This document shows positions 24,201 through 33,169 of a stretch of 64,000 bases of DNA, piece by piece. The notes beneath the pieces were generated by a model that had not been told where the DNA came from, ran no database searches, and saw only the letters and a program-made list of their open reading frames with translations. Origin of the DNA: Dipylidium caninum (taxonomy: Eukaryota > Platyhelminthes > Cestoda > Cyclophyllidea > Dipylidiidae); NCBI GenBank assembly GCA_017562135.1, contig QEYB01000466.1, positions 930,001 to 994,000 on the forward strand, written 5' to 3'. The position numbers were made by a program, and so were the translations under genes. Each line of letters begins with the position of its first letter. Position 1 is the stretch's first letter.

Positions 24201-26200
24201 GTTATTGTCGCTGTCGTCAACGCTGTTGATACCACAAATGAGCCTGGAGACAAAAGGGGTCGAGAACTAAGGCAAACAATGATGGCGAACACACTTGGAC
24301 CTTTCAGATGGTAGATGAAGGGGAAGGGAGAAGTGAAATTTGACGGTGGAGCGAATGGGGACGAGGGAATTTCCTCACGGATGTGTGCCCACTCGTCCCG
24401 AGTCGTCTCGACGCTTCACTCGCCGCTCCCTTGGCTTTGGGCCGAAGGCGGAGACGTCGGAGGCGCCGATTTTAGGGGGGCTTTTCTCCCTCACTCACAC
24501 AAATCCACTCGATCTCGCGTGGTCCGAGTTTCGTGTCCAAATTAAAATCTGGTTTATTGGGGAGGACGTTCTTTCCCCCTACACACACGACAGGGGGATG
24601 ATAATAAAACGGGACGTCGCAAACATTCTGGAACCCATACAAAACATATGCACCCATTTTAGGGGTAATCCAAAGCGATGGCATACGAAACGACTTTATG
24701 AAAGATGTCGACAAACGGCGAGGAAGAGGAGGAAGGTGGAGAGGACCTCAACGAGGGCAGAATTAGTTTATGTTGATTTTTAGCAATATAAATTGGGAGA
24801 AAATGGTCTGTTGGCGGATTTAGGGCATTATGACGAGGAAATAAAGAGAAGGAGGGGAACAAAAAAGCGTTTACATCTCGGTAGACCACTGAATAAGGCG
24901 ACTCAAAACGGGCCGGTGGTGGAGGTGGAGGTGGAGGCGGAGGAGGTTGCGAGGACGTGGCTGTGTGGCCACAACTCGAGTGGTGTATTGTGCCACGGCG
25001 GTGCGAGAAGAGACAGGGAAGAAGGAGCTCAGAGGCTGCCGGAGTCACGGGGAAGGAGAATGGCGCATTCAAGTAGGGCGAACAACAGGAAGGGAAATCG
25101 TCGTCTGGCGTTGGAGAAGTCGCATCGACGGTCAAATGAGGAGAATGTGGCAGATCTTCTTCCTTTACTAACTTTGCGTCCTCTTTCATGAGAAGATGAT
25201 GTTAAAAAGGCCGACAACTGCTTTGAGATGGTGGTGTTTAAAAAAGTGTGGTTTGATACGCATTTTATGGCTACTCTCGGTAAGGAGGGCACTTTTAATC
25301 GCATCAAGCGCTGCTTCTCACCGCTCCTTTGGCTGTCGCAACGCGTCAAAGGAGACAAGAGTGCCAGTGAATGCGAGGAGGCGAGAAAGAAAGGCAGCCC
25401 AGCCGAGGCCACGGGCAAAAAGCAAACTCCCACCCGGTGAAGGACTCCTGTCTCATCTCCGACGACTCGAGCGCCTTCCAGTCCCACTTAACCGGTCCAC
25501 CAGGCAGTGGTCGAGAGACAATAAGGGACAGGTTGTGATAAGGATGCCAAAAAAACTTCCCTTCAATGCCCGTCACCTAATACTCTAACGCCTTACTTGT
25601 GACGACCATGTAAACATAATTAAATGCCAAAACAATGGCCAATCGTTTCGGAACTAAATGTCACATTGCTCGCTGTCAAAGTCCGACGGGGTTTGTGTGT
25701 GTCTGCGCGAAGGTAGATTTAAAGTGGACCGGAGCGCGGAGGGGAGAGAAGAGAGAGGAGAGAAGCGGAGCGGAACTGGACACACACTGGAGGGTGGACT
25801 TAAATGTCTTCCAGAGGTCAACGAACTACAGGGACTTGGTATTTCCTCGATGATGTGGACATTTAAGCGTGTGTTTGTGTGATTGAGCCTTAGAAATCAC
25901 CAAAGATCCAATGGACAGGAACGTAGGGTTGAATTTTAACCGTGTGGAGAGGAGATTTTGAGCGTGGAAGGTGTCCACGGAGGAGGCGTGGAACTTCCAC
26001 TCCCCCCACCCCCCTCGCGTCTCAATATGGATGTTAAGTTAAAAAAGAAAACAAAAGTGTAGAAGATGAAGCGATAGTAATTACTTACGAGGCCTGAGTT
26101 GCATCATAATTATCATATGCGGAGCTAGCCGAGTAATCTGAGGGTGTCTGGAAGGAATTGACTGTATTTTCCATTTCGTGTGAAAGCACTGTTCCACCAA
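1760..26200 (-). CDS. DDR: Discoidin domain receptor (collagen receptor family), ten exons; N-terminus and kinase not seen
   Basis: DDRs are single-pass receptor tyrosine kinases that bind fibrillar collagen. Exons in transcription order are 26200-26089, 23952-23799, 19318-19235, 16564-16414, 16348-15980, 13742-13470, 8656-8579, 4700-4224, 3250-2864 and 2130-1760. All have GT-AG sites and matching phases (2,0,0,1,1,1,1,1,1), giving about 818 residues. Domain order matches the family: F5/8C discoidin (AWCPRW, WLQLDF, RLRIIP, MCLKISVFG), then discoidin-like (LLSYEIPEGD, LNDSAYDG, VGW, LLFTFDS, HFTELRIHALNS, WIILSEVAFNS), then stalk, helix and juxtamembrane. Potential N-glycosylation sites are in HNGTK, LNDSA, RNVTL and RNITS. 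The signal peptide lies upstream, unresolved. The chain ends at TGA 1762-1760 without a kinase, but CG|gtgaaa at 1764/1763 could be a donor leading to kinase exons left of the window. Family identity is very secure; the missing kinase is the open question. Confidence 0.9.
2131..2863 (-). other. DDR intron between the two distal juxtamembrane exons
   Basis: Non-coding, about 0.73 kb. Nothing recognised. Confidence 0.6.
2864..3250 (-). CDS. DDR: DDR exon: polyQ/polyP juxtamembrane segment
   Basis: Acceptor tgcattttag, donor ACACCG|gtaacg, phase 1 in and out. It encodes six glutamines (CAA repeats), the sequence STYDPTF, a run of ten prolines followed by PLPPLPP, and an Ala/Thr-rich end. Proline-rich juxtamembranes are normal in DDRs and can dock SH3 or EVH1 domains; this one is extreme. 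No Shc-type NPxY is seen. Confidence 0.8.
3715..3762. repeat. (GGGGA)n array, G-quadruplex-prone
   Basis: About nine runs of four or more G separated by single A on the plus strand, with one contracted unit. On the DDR transcript the strand is C/T-rich. Confidence 0.95.
3931..3954. repeat. (TCCG)n microsatellite
   Basis: Six perfect tetranucleotide units in a DDR intron. Confidence 0.95.
4224..4700 (-). CDS. DDR: DDR exon: transmembrane helix and start of cytoplasmic juxtamembrane region
   Basis: One clear membrane helix, LIIGSVCVVGLVLVVSVFVY, is followed by the cysteine- and arginine-rich stop-transfer VLCRLCR. The cytoplasmic part is Gly/Ser/Ala-rich and ends NPFGRT. Donor ACTG|gtaagt at 4224. 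The acceptor at 4702/4701 (cccccacgcgcag) is preferred for its pyrimidine tract. An in-phase alternative at 4771/4770 (cttcctcag) would add 23 residues. Confidence 0.85.
4770..8578 (-). other. DDR intron, about 3.8-3.9 kb
   Basis: Lies between the stalk and transmembrane exons. Contains a polypurine tract at about 5747-5825 and C/G homopolymer runs. No coding exon with good sites and matching phase was found. Confidence 0.55.
5747..5825. repeat. Polypurine tract
   Basis: About 79 bases of almost pure A/G on the plus strand (GGAAGA-like units). Confidence 0.85.
8579..8656 (-). CDS. DDR: DDR exon: short extracellular stalk
   Basis: 78 bases with good sites (tatcctacag acceptor; CAATG|gtaagt donor). 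Phase 1 in and out fits both neighbours. It encodes an acidic then proline-containing stretch (LLTVDIDEEKGDELPQ, SVPQPN). No domain; the assignment rests on phase, sites and position. Confidence 0.75.
10037..10055. repeat. (GT)n microsatellite
   Basis: About nine GT units. Confidence 0.9.
12391..12432. repeat. (TG)n-(TGCG)n compound microsatellite
   Basis: TG units passing into TGCG units; alternating purine-pyrimidine throughout. Confidence 0.95.
13470..13742 (-). CDS. DDR: DDR exon: discoidin-like domain, second half
   Basis: Acceptor ttttttttctag, donor AACTCCT|gtgagt. It encodes RHFTELRIHALNSFVEDI, WIVIPLLGRVGRFVRIVLTF and DSDWIILSEVAFNS, equivalent to the NFTxMxVHCNNM...VPLxxRxAxxxxCxxxFAxxWxxFSEIxFxS block. 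The final Ser/Thr-Asp of the family falls at the exon boundary. Confidence 0.93.
14287..14312. repeat. (TC)n microsatellite
   Basis: About 13 TC units. Confidence 0.9.
15182..15210. repeat. (GA)n microsatellite
   Basis: About 14 AG/GA units. Confidence 0.95.
15980..16348 (-). CDS. DDR: DDR exon: discoidin-like domain, first half
   Basis: Acceptor ccccccttcag, donor GACTCGG|gtgagt. Readable landmarks are SLLSYEIPEGDVY, LNDSAYDG, LTEGLGVLVDRRV, VGW and VTLLFTFDS, in the same order as in vertebrate DDR1/2. An insert between VGW and VTLL (CRSGLPLSPLSPPCQS) carries two cysteines that could pair. Confidence 0.93.
16414..16564 (-). CDS. DDR: DDR exon: end of discoidin domain
   Basis: Acceptor cttcgtcttag, donor GACG|gtaggt. 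It encodes LKPPITAQRLRIIPYRRDYS then QSMCLKISVFGYAFD, matching LxPPIxARxVRxxP...VCLRVELYGC. The inner-disulfide Cys is kept (MCLK); the outer Cys of YGC is Tyr here (FGY). Confidence 0.93.
16565..19234 (-). other. DDR intron, about 2.7 kb
   Basis: Non-coding; includes a GA array near 17445-17461 and the CA/CG-rich block at 17730-17842. The exons on both sides join in phase 0 as HNGTK-LIVANQD, matching the family, so no exon is missing here. Confidence 0.65.
17730..17842. repeat. Alternating purine-pyrimidine (CA/CG) block
   Basis: About 110 bases dominated by CACACG, GTGCGT and CGCGCG steps, including CGCGCGCGCG near 17828-17837. Composition favours Z-DNA. Confidence 0.85.
19235..19318 (-). 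CDS. DDR: DDR exon: discoidin domain core strand
   Basis: 84 bases, phase 0 at both ends; acceptor ccttcttttgtag, donor ACGAAA|gtgagt. The 28 residues (FVPFFYLLYERGDGRWRDF...HNGTK) correspond to YSRSYRLRYSxDGxxWxxW in DDRs, with an N-glycosylation sequon in HNGTK. Confidence 0.9.
19319..23798 (-). other. DDR intron, about 4.5 kb, with a tandem duplication
   Basis: Non-coding apart from the apparent minus-strand open frame over the duplication at 23400-23710. C/T- and G/A-rich stretches throughout. Confidence 0.55.
23400..23710. repeat. Two-copy diverged tandem duplication, unit about 160 bp
   Basis: Copy 1 begins GCCAGGACTGAAGACATAC at 23400; copy 2 begins GCCAAAACTGAAGATATAC at 23556. Shared landmarks recur 156-165 bases apart: AGGAAACAT, AATTGTCTAGAG, and TACTGAAAT followed by AAGTAGGATGG. 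Small indels separate the copies. Confidence 0.85.
23799..23952 (-). CDS. DDR: DDR exon: discoidin domain, WCP and WLQLDF region
   Basis: Acceptor ccacctttag, donor AAACCA|gtgagt. It encodes GDDSPRAWCPRW, NREWLQLDFDGLKVINLLIT and WGLSSKP. This matches the family's GAWCP...EWLQVDLGxxxxVTxVxTQGR stretch, including the conserved Cys of the inner disulfide. Confidence 0.93.
23953..26088 (-). other. DDR intron, about 2.1 kb
   Basis: Nothing recognised. The exons either side join in phase (TC|C) and in family order. Confidence 0.6.
26089..26200 (-). CDS. DDR: DDR exon: start of discoidin domain
   Basis: Acceptor is tctcctttccag; donor is GCCTC|gtaagt. In frame it reads LSHEMENTVNSFQTPSDYSA then SSAYDNYDA, equivalent to the LGM-(E/Q)-(D/N)-x-x-I-x-x-x-x-ASS opening of DDR discoidin domains. 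It enters needing two bases (phase 1) and leaves in phase 2, joining the 23.9-kb exon as ATQAS-GSVFDF. The Cys that normally precedes this segment must be in an upstream exon, if it is present. Confidence 0.85.
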
Positions 26201-29200
26201 CTGGAAAGGAGAGAGAGAAAATGAACTAATAGTCAAGATGAAACTTTAAAAAGAGGGAAAAAATCATAATTTTCTAAAATGAGGACAAATACCCTACTTG
26301 AGGGGGGCGAAGAGGGTGCTGCAGCCCCCGTCTTGGTCTCCTCCACTCCGTCAAAAAAAAAGGCGGCTACAGAGAGAACGAGAACGGGTCAGATAACCAA
26401 GCGATCTGACAGAGATTGATAACTCGCCAGACCCCTCTTGGGACACCTTTTAAGCGGCCACCAGGGCAATTTGAGGCTTGGGGCATTCCAGCCAATTGGA
26501 GGAGTGATTTGAGGGAGAAGAAAACCTTTTTAAATGAGGCTGTGCAGATTCTAACAATCTGCACGCCACTGACACGTGTCAAGGCATCACCGCAGTTTCG
26601 CGTTTAGTGGGAGAAAAGGTGGACGAGGCGTGGGAGGTTACGGAATAGCCGCGGTGCAAATCAGTGGACTGGCAGTGGCGGACTCTCTGCCCCCCCCCCC
26701 CCACCGACAAAACCGTGGAAATCAGATATCATCGGGGCTAAAAGTGGCCCAAGAAAGCCTAAGAATGGGCAACTCAGAACAAGACACCAGATGGGTCCAC
26801 ATGTTGTTGTTGTTGTTGGCCCATTCTGTGGGGTATTTGATACCTTGAAAAAAAGCACACACGCACACACACACGCAAGGTGTGTAGCCGCGTTTTGTGT
26901 GGTTGTGGCCAGCGGCGAGACGGTGAATGCAGTACACACACACGGAGAGAGAGAGAGATAGAAAATATGAGAGGATGTGGCAAAATAATGGAGCCCAAAG
27001 AGCCAGTATTTGCGGGTTTAGGGGAGAGGAAGGAGGCGATGGGGCTGAGGATGGGTCTCAGAAGAGGTGAGGAAGGAGAGAACACACACACACACGCAGA
27101 CTCGCTGTCGCGCCAAGAGGTGAAGGAAAAAAAACAAAAACAAAAAGTACGAAAAAATCTAATGAAATTACAGTGAACTACGCCTGAAACAATGAGTTGC
27201 CAAGGAGTGGTTGATAAAAGTAGTAGCGGAGAGGGAGAAACAGAGAAGAGGCGGAGGAGGAGGGGAAAGAGTTCGCCTACTTGGGTAGTCGATTAAAAAG
27301 GGGAAGATGAAGAAGAAGACAAGGAGAAATAACGTCAGCCGATGGTATTCCGTGCACTGGCGCCAAAGTAATCACGCCAGTTGTGAGAGATGAGCTGAGG
27401 AGAGCGAAGCCACCGCCACCGCCACCGCCTCCGCCTTCTTGCCCCACGCCCCACTTGCCCGTCGGCGCCATCATCTCCGACCACCCATCGCGTGGAGGGA
27501 GGAGGAGACGACGACGAAGACGACGCGGAAGAGGACGAGGTGGTCGCGCCGCCATCGCCTTGAAGGCACGAGGAGGGTAAGAGAAATTATGACTCTTGGC
27601 CCACCGAATGACCCCTTATCAGAAGACCTCATCGACTGACTTCGCCAAAACTGAAATGCCACGACCGCGGACTGCGGGGTGGGTGGACTTGCCGCAGTGG
27701 CAGTTGCCAGCCTCACATCGTCGACTTTAACTTAGATGAAAGGTTTACCTTTTGACTGTATAAGCCGAGAGATTCTACGCGAGGTGGGAGAGAATTTTCA
27801 CTTTTATGGCGTAATTTTTACCACTCCTCTGTGCCCTAATTGGAATGAGGTGGAAATTCAGGCTAAAAAGAAATTGGGCAGAAATAAAGGAAGTAGTGCG
27901 AAGGCCAATGGGAGGAGGAGGGGGCGGAGGAGAAGATGCCAATAATGGAGAGGATGAGGCGGCTACTTTGTCTCTCCCATTCGGAAGAAAGAGGCGCAAG
28001 AGAACTGTAAGATATCGTGACATGGAGGCGGGCAAGTTGGCGTCAGATTTCCCCATCCGCCAATCGAGTCTCTGACACGCAGTGATTTGTGTGTGTGTGT
28101 GTGCATGTGGAGGAGTGACAAGGGACTAAACTCGGCCACAACAAAGCCGAACGCGGGTCCCGCATCTCCTCCACCATTTGGCTAGACGAGGCGGAGTCTC
28201 CCGCGTCTTGTGATTGTTTGAGTGTAGTTGCATGACGAGGGGCATTGAAGCGGTGTAGAAGAATGCCAGAAGAAAGGAGGCGGTGATAAACACAAGTCGA
28301 CTCGTGGTTTTGCCACCCCATTTACTCCATGGTACGTGGGTTAATTCGGGCAGCGTCCGCCCCTGCCCCCCGCTGCACCAGCATTTCCTCCTACCACAAC
28401 TATTCTCACTCATAACGGCGATGGCAGTGGCCTCGGCGTCGGTCCTGCCGTTGGCGCTGGTCCCAGCACTTCGGCAGCAGCCATGCCATCCTCCACCTCA
28501 GACGACACGGTGACAGTGACAGCGGAAGCGCGCGTCTGCTGACCTCTTGGGGCACCGCAAGGGCCTTGTAAACCTGGGAAAATTAGTCGATCGGAATCCC
28601 GCTCCTACGAACCCCTTTGCGACAAGTAGTCGTCCACTGATGGGCCAATCGACGAACCTCTTTGACGCCAACCAGCCACCGAAGACGTCGTTAAACCAGT
28701 CGAGTTCCGCCGCCAGCGCCGCTTTGTTAGGAGGCCGCTCTCTCTCTCTCTCTGCCTTCACTTCTTCCTCATCCCAACGTGATTGTGGATGTGCGAGTGT
28801 CAACACCCACCGCCGCCCAGACCGAACGGACTCTCATTTCACCGATCTGCAAACCCTGTGTCCGATCGCAACGAATGGGATGTGACAAGTCGAGAGTCTC
28901 AAAGACACAATCCCTGCCGTTACCGGGAGGCGAGTGGAGGGGAAAAAAGTGTGAGGAGGCGTTTGAATGGACTAGTGCCTTTTCTGCATCCACTGAACCC
29001 AATTAACAAAATCCTAGCCTATTGTGACCAAGTGTATTTAGCCCAAATTGGCTTAACTCAAAGCTGAGGGGGAATGGGAAACAGGGAGGTGTGCGGGGAG
29101 GATTCTCCTGCCTTGCGATGGCGAGAAGACAAAGATAAAGGATCGAATGAGTCTTATTTCCTACTTATACAGTCTAAATCGTTCAAAATTATCCACTCCT

Positions 29201-32200
29201 CCACCACAAGTCGGTAAATCAGTTGATGGTGCAAGAAAAACTCTCCTGTATTCAAATTACTCGCAAGCAGTGATAAATAAGAGAAAAAAGTAGACATTCA
29301 CACGGAGAATGCGTGGTCAAGTAGGAGGTGAGTGGAGAGCGGGCTACAGACCACCGACTTATTCACTTTGACTGCTTCCAAGCCGGGTTGTGGAGGCGTT
29401 GAGGCGGCCAGAGGAGGCGAACAGATCGCCCCGTGATAAGTGGATGGGGAGCGTGGAGGCTGGGAATTGGGTTTGAGAAGCGAAGAAGTGAGTAAGGGTA
29501 AAAAAAGTTGTATCATTTTTTCACTGCCCTCAAAATCCTACAGAAAGGGCACTTTTTTGGTAGGCGGGCTACTCGACTAATAGTGACGGGATTGTATTCT
29601 GCCATAATAAAAATGGTTGAAGTTTTTTCCATATTAAATGTGGGAAAATGAGGGAGAGAAAGAAAGAGAAGACACAGAAGGTGAACGAATGGCAAATGGC
29701 GTGTCAAGAATGCTTTAAGAGACGCCAATCCAACACCTGAGACCCTGAGATACACCAATGCTCACATATGGACTTTACACCTTTTTTCTCACGAGTGATG
29801 TGACAGTCTTGTCAGTCCTGACACAATGATTGAGGGAGGAAGAAGAGGCTTTGAATACAACATTCAGTGTTTACGAGGGGAAAGCGCAATTTCCGCCTCA
29901 AATCTACTCTCCCATCTCCCCTTCCTCCCTCGTTCAGCCGGGTTTCCCGTCCCCTTCCGTCTTAAGACACCGTCTGAAACGCAAATGTCGACCGAGGGAC
30001 GTATGTGCGTGTGGTGTGAAGGAGAAGATGGTAGAATGAGACGAGAAAGGGAAAAAATCTGCCGAAATTTACACTTAATAGTGTGATAGGACTAGTCCAA
30101 ATGTTATAAACGTTATTGTCTATTTATCAACAGAGCATGGAGAATGGTAGCACCTCAACAAAGAGACGCGTGTATGCGAAGTGGTTAATAGTAAACAAGA
30201 GAGAAAACTACAATCTCCGTCCTAAGGTGAAAATGGAATTGGGTGTTAGCGATGTTCCACCTTCTGACACTTGATTACTAATGAAGGACTGAACCAGTCG
30301 GTAGTAAAACTGTCTATCAGATGGGGATAGGAGGAGTGAGAGCCTTTCTAACGATGTCATCACAAATGCCTCTTACGGCGTTTCTTCATCGCCACAATCA
30401 TTCAATCAATTCACTTCATTTAGTACTTCTCCTTGTGTATGTGTGTGTGCATGTTTACATGATTTAAACTTGTTAGGTCAAGATATAGCGCGAGAGTCGG
30501 TGAATGAAAGAAATATACACTTAAAAGCTGGCAAGGAAATGCTCACCCATTGCAATCCCCCCGGAAGCAAGGGAAATGCCTTCCTGCAGTTGAATCACCT
30601 CTTCCACTTGCCACCTCCAAGGCAATGGTAGAGGTGTACGGCCACTATGGCCATCTGGTTATCGTTTAACATTGGGGAAGATTATCGTCATAATTGTGGA
30701 TGTGAGAATAGGCTGTGCTGAGAGTGGAAGAGTAAAGTGGCGCGTCTCTCCTTCTCCCCCCCCCCCCTCCCCCAACCTCCCCGCCTACGTCTATCCAAAT
30801 TCCCGTGGATGACGAAGAGAAGGTGGAGCATCATCCACCCGAGTGGACGAAGTCACACACATCAGTATGACTCACAGGTGACAAGGAGGACACAAAGCAT
30901 CACGGGATTTAAGAGAGCGCGTGTACGGGACCGCCTGAGATGTAGTACGAACCAATCACAAGCGGGGTAGATGAGTTCTTGTTAAATCTCAAAAAAATTA
31001 ATCTTATTCAACTTCTTAATCGAACGCAATCAAAACCTCACTGTAACCCAATTCATGCTCCGATTAGAAGAGAAAAAGTCAAATTTACAATGGGCCAACC
31101 AGAGCATTACTATGTATTTTGCCATTGGTGGGAAACGTCGGAATTTCAGCTTAAAGATTAAGGAAAAAAACTAGTTGTAGCTCAAAAGATTGGACGTTTA
31201 TAATCCAGTAGTAGTAACTTTTACTGTTACTGGATAGTAGAAGAGCAAAAGAATGGGGAAACATGACTCGGCGATGCCTATAGCGGGTGGTTGTCAAATC
31301 GTGGGGGTGGGATGGAGGCGGAGGGAGTTACGGGAGGAATGGAGAGAGCGCAGTGGAGGGAAGAGAAGGGGACGGCAATAGAAACTATAAATTTAAATTA
31401 AGCGGAAAAGACTGAGTGCAATCAAAGGAAGAGAAACAAACACGACTAATGGAAAGGACGGTAGGGCTCAACTGAGTGTTCTAATGATAGAAAATGATCG
31501 AAGTGAAAAAGAAGGGAGATTAGCCCCAATAGATTAGCCCTTCAGTGGAGAGTAAATGCAGACGAAAAAATAAGTCTACATCAATAGGTTAATCACGAGG
31601 CAGCAAAAATAAGGAAGTCGGAGGTAGAAGTCCCAATTTCGCAAAAAGACGATCAATGAACGAAGCACAACAGGGCTAATTATAATGAAAATTCACAAAT
31701 AATCAAAACACGTAGAGAAGTGAAATACAGAGGCGTGAAAAACACATTTTACAAGAATGACGGAGAACGCCATAAGTTGAAATTAACGCGATGCCCAACA
31801 ATGAAATCCTCATAAGCAGTTACAGCAAGGAGGAGCTGGTTAAACGGTTGAAAGGAAGTGTTGTAACAAATATCCGCTATAGAACCACGAAGTAAAACGG
31901 AAAAAGAAAAGAGTATACTAAGAAGTAGACAAGATAGAGTTGCATTTTCTAACCCAATGACCTACCTCCATAGCTGCAAAATATGAGAAATGACACGGCA
32001 AAGGCAGCAGATCGGTGGAGCCAAGGTATTTCCTGGCGGCGGACTCCTTGACGTAACACTGTAACTCCAGTCATGGTAGACGTCTTCGGTTATTCCCAAG
32101 ACAGAGAACCAGGGCTCATATTCATGAGAGTGTTTACTTTCATGAGCGCACAATTCTCTATAAGCGATCGTCAGGCGACAAATACCCCAGGACAGCTACA

Positions 32201-33049
32201 CGCGCCCAGTGACCAAACAAACTACAGGGAATCAAACGCGTCCCAAGGCCACAAACAGCCCAATCATATACTCATTTACAAATTAAAACAATCAATTTAT
32301 AATAGAACTAATTGCATAACTAGCCCTCAAAGCTTAAGGAGTGCACGTTCCACATAAATTAAACGTGCAATGACTGGATTATAAGAACAAGATGGAAAAA
32401 TGCGGTGAAATTTTTAAACTTTATCAACTGTAATGCCAAAATAGTGGTAAAGATAAGAAATTTTAAAACCCCAAAATTTTAATAGCCGCGAAGTGATAAG
32501 GTGGTTAAGCGTGTATACTCGATATTTGGAGAGGTACGAAGTGTAATTAAATGCGTATTAGTTACTTAACTGAGCCAATGATATTTACTCCAGCGAGCGT
32601 GACATATTGCCCGGATGTGCTTCAACACAATAAATTTCATCGAGAGCCGAGTACTCAATCAATGTCCAATGTCCACGGAAGAATATACGGTTAAAGCAAA
32701 TGTTCGGTACTTAGAAACCCTTCGTCCTCCAGGCAAGGCACAGATACATTAGATGCCCGGTACACACTGGGTCCATCTAGTAAAAAATGATAATTTATTA
32801 CGAATGTAGAAGAGGATAGAATGGTTTGTGCAACTACTTAAAATTTCGCAAAATTATACTTTATGATAGGCATTTAGTTTAACCCCTTTTTGTAATAAGG
32901 AATATGAACTTCTGTTTCTGTCGAATTATCAATGCTGTGAAAATAGATTAACTTTTTTAATTCTCAGACAAGCGATGCGGGATATTTGCGGCATTTGTCA
33001 TTGATGTCTTTTTGTTAAAACAACTTTTGATAAAGCACTAAGTTTGTTT
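26201..33049. other. About 6.8 kb without a supported gene, between DDR and the rhomboid gene
   Basis: Must hold, or lie within, the 5' end of DDR. One weak candidate for a leader exon is at 28126-28413 (-), which has a hydrophobic stretch LVFITASFLLAFFYTAS, but its splice phase to 26200 could not be confirmed. Another short minus-strand piece near 30542-30600 ends at a gtgagc donor. Neither is annotated as coding. Composition becomes AT-richer from about 30-31 kb. Confidence 0.45.
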
Positions 33050-33066
33050 TATTATTTAAATTTTAG
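33050..33066 (+). promoter_or_regulatory. Splice acceptor just upstream of the rhomboid start codon
   Basis: A T-rich run ends in ttttag at 33066, 52 bases before the ATG, with no stop-free coding need upstream. It could end a 5'-UTR intron or be a spliced-leader trans-splice acceptor, a mechanism known in flatworms. Which one is not decidable from sequence. Confidence 0.4.
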
Positions 33067-33118
33067 CGTTTACAAGGCTGAGCGGTATTTTCACTAGACT
33101 CGCTTGCTGTTGTGGGGG

Positions 33119-33169
33119 ATGGTTGCGCTAACTCGCGGTGCAAGGGAACTGAGGGAGCGTCTCGACGCA
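33119..33169 (+). CDS. RHBDL: Rhomboid exon 1 (start codon)
   Basis: ATG at 33119, 17 codons, donor GACGCA|gtgagt. It joins exon 2 as ERLDA-YEREGG. The initiator is chosen because the reading continues cleanly into the EF-hand exon and an acceptor-like site lies just upstream. Confidence 0.75.

Noticed and set aside
24083..24292. Minus-strand frame with FTFYWEHSNPTGSKITIK in a DDR intron
   Set aside because: The flanking DDR exons already join in phase and in family order, so no exon is missing here.
28126..28413. Hydrophobic minus-strand frame as DDR signal-peptide exon
   Set aside because: No donor with the phase needed by the 26200 acceptor could be established, and the frame is Arg/Cys-rich on both sides.
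32484..32545. tRNA-Ser-like stretch (GTGATAAGGTGGTTAAGCGTG)
   Set aside because: It resembles an A-box and D-arm, but the anticodon stem does not pair, there is no GGTTCGAATCC B-box and no acceptor stem. At most a tRNA-derived fossil.
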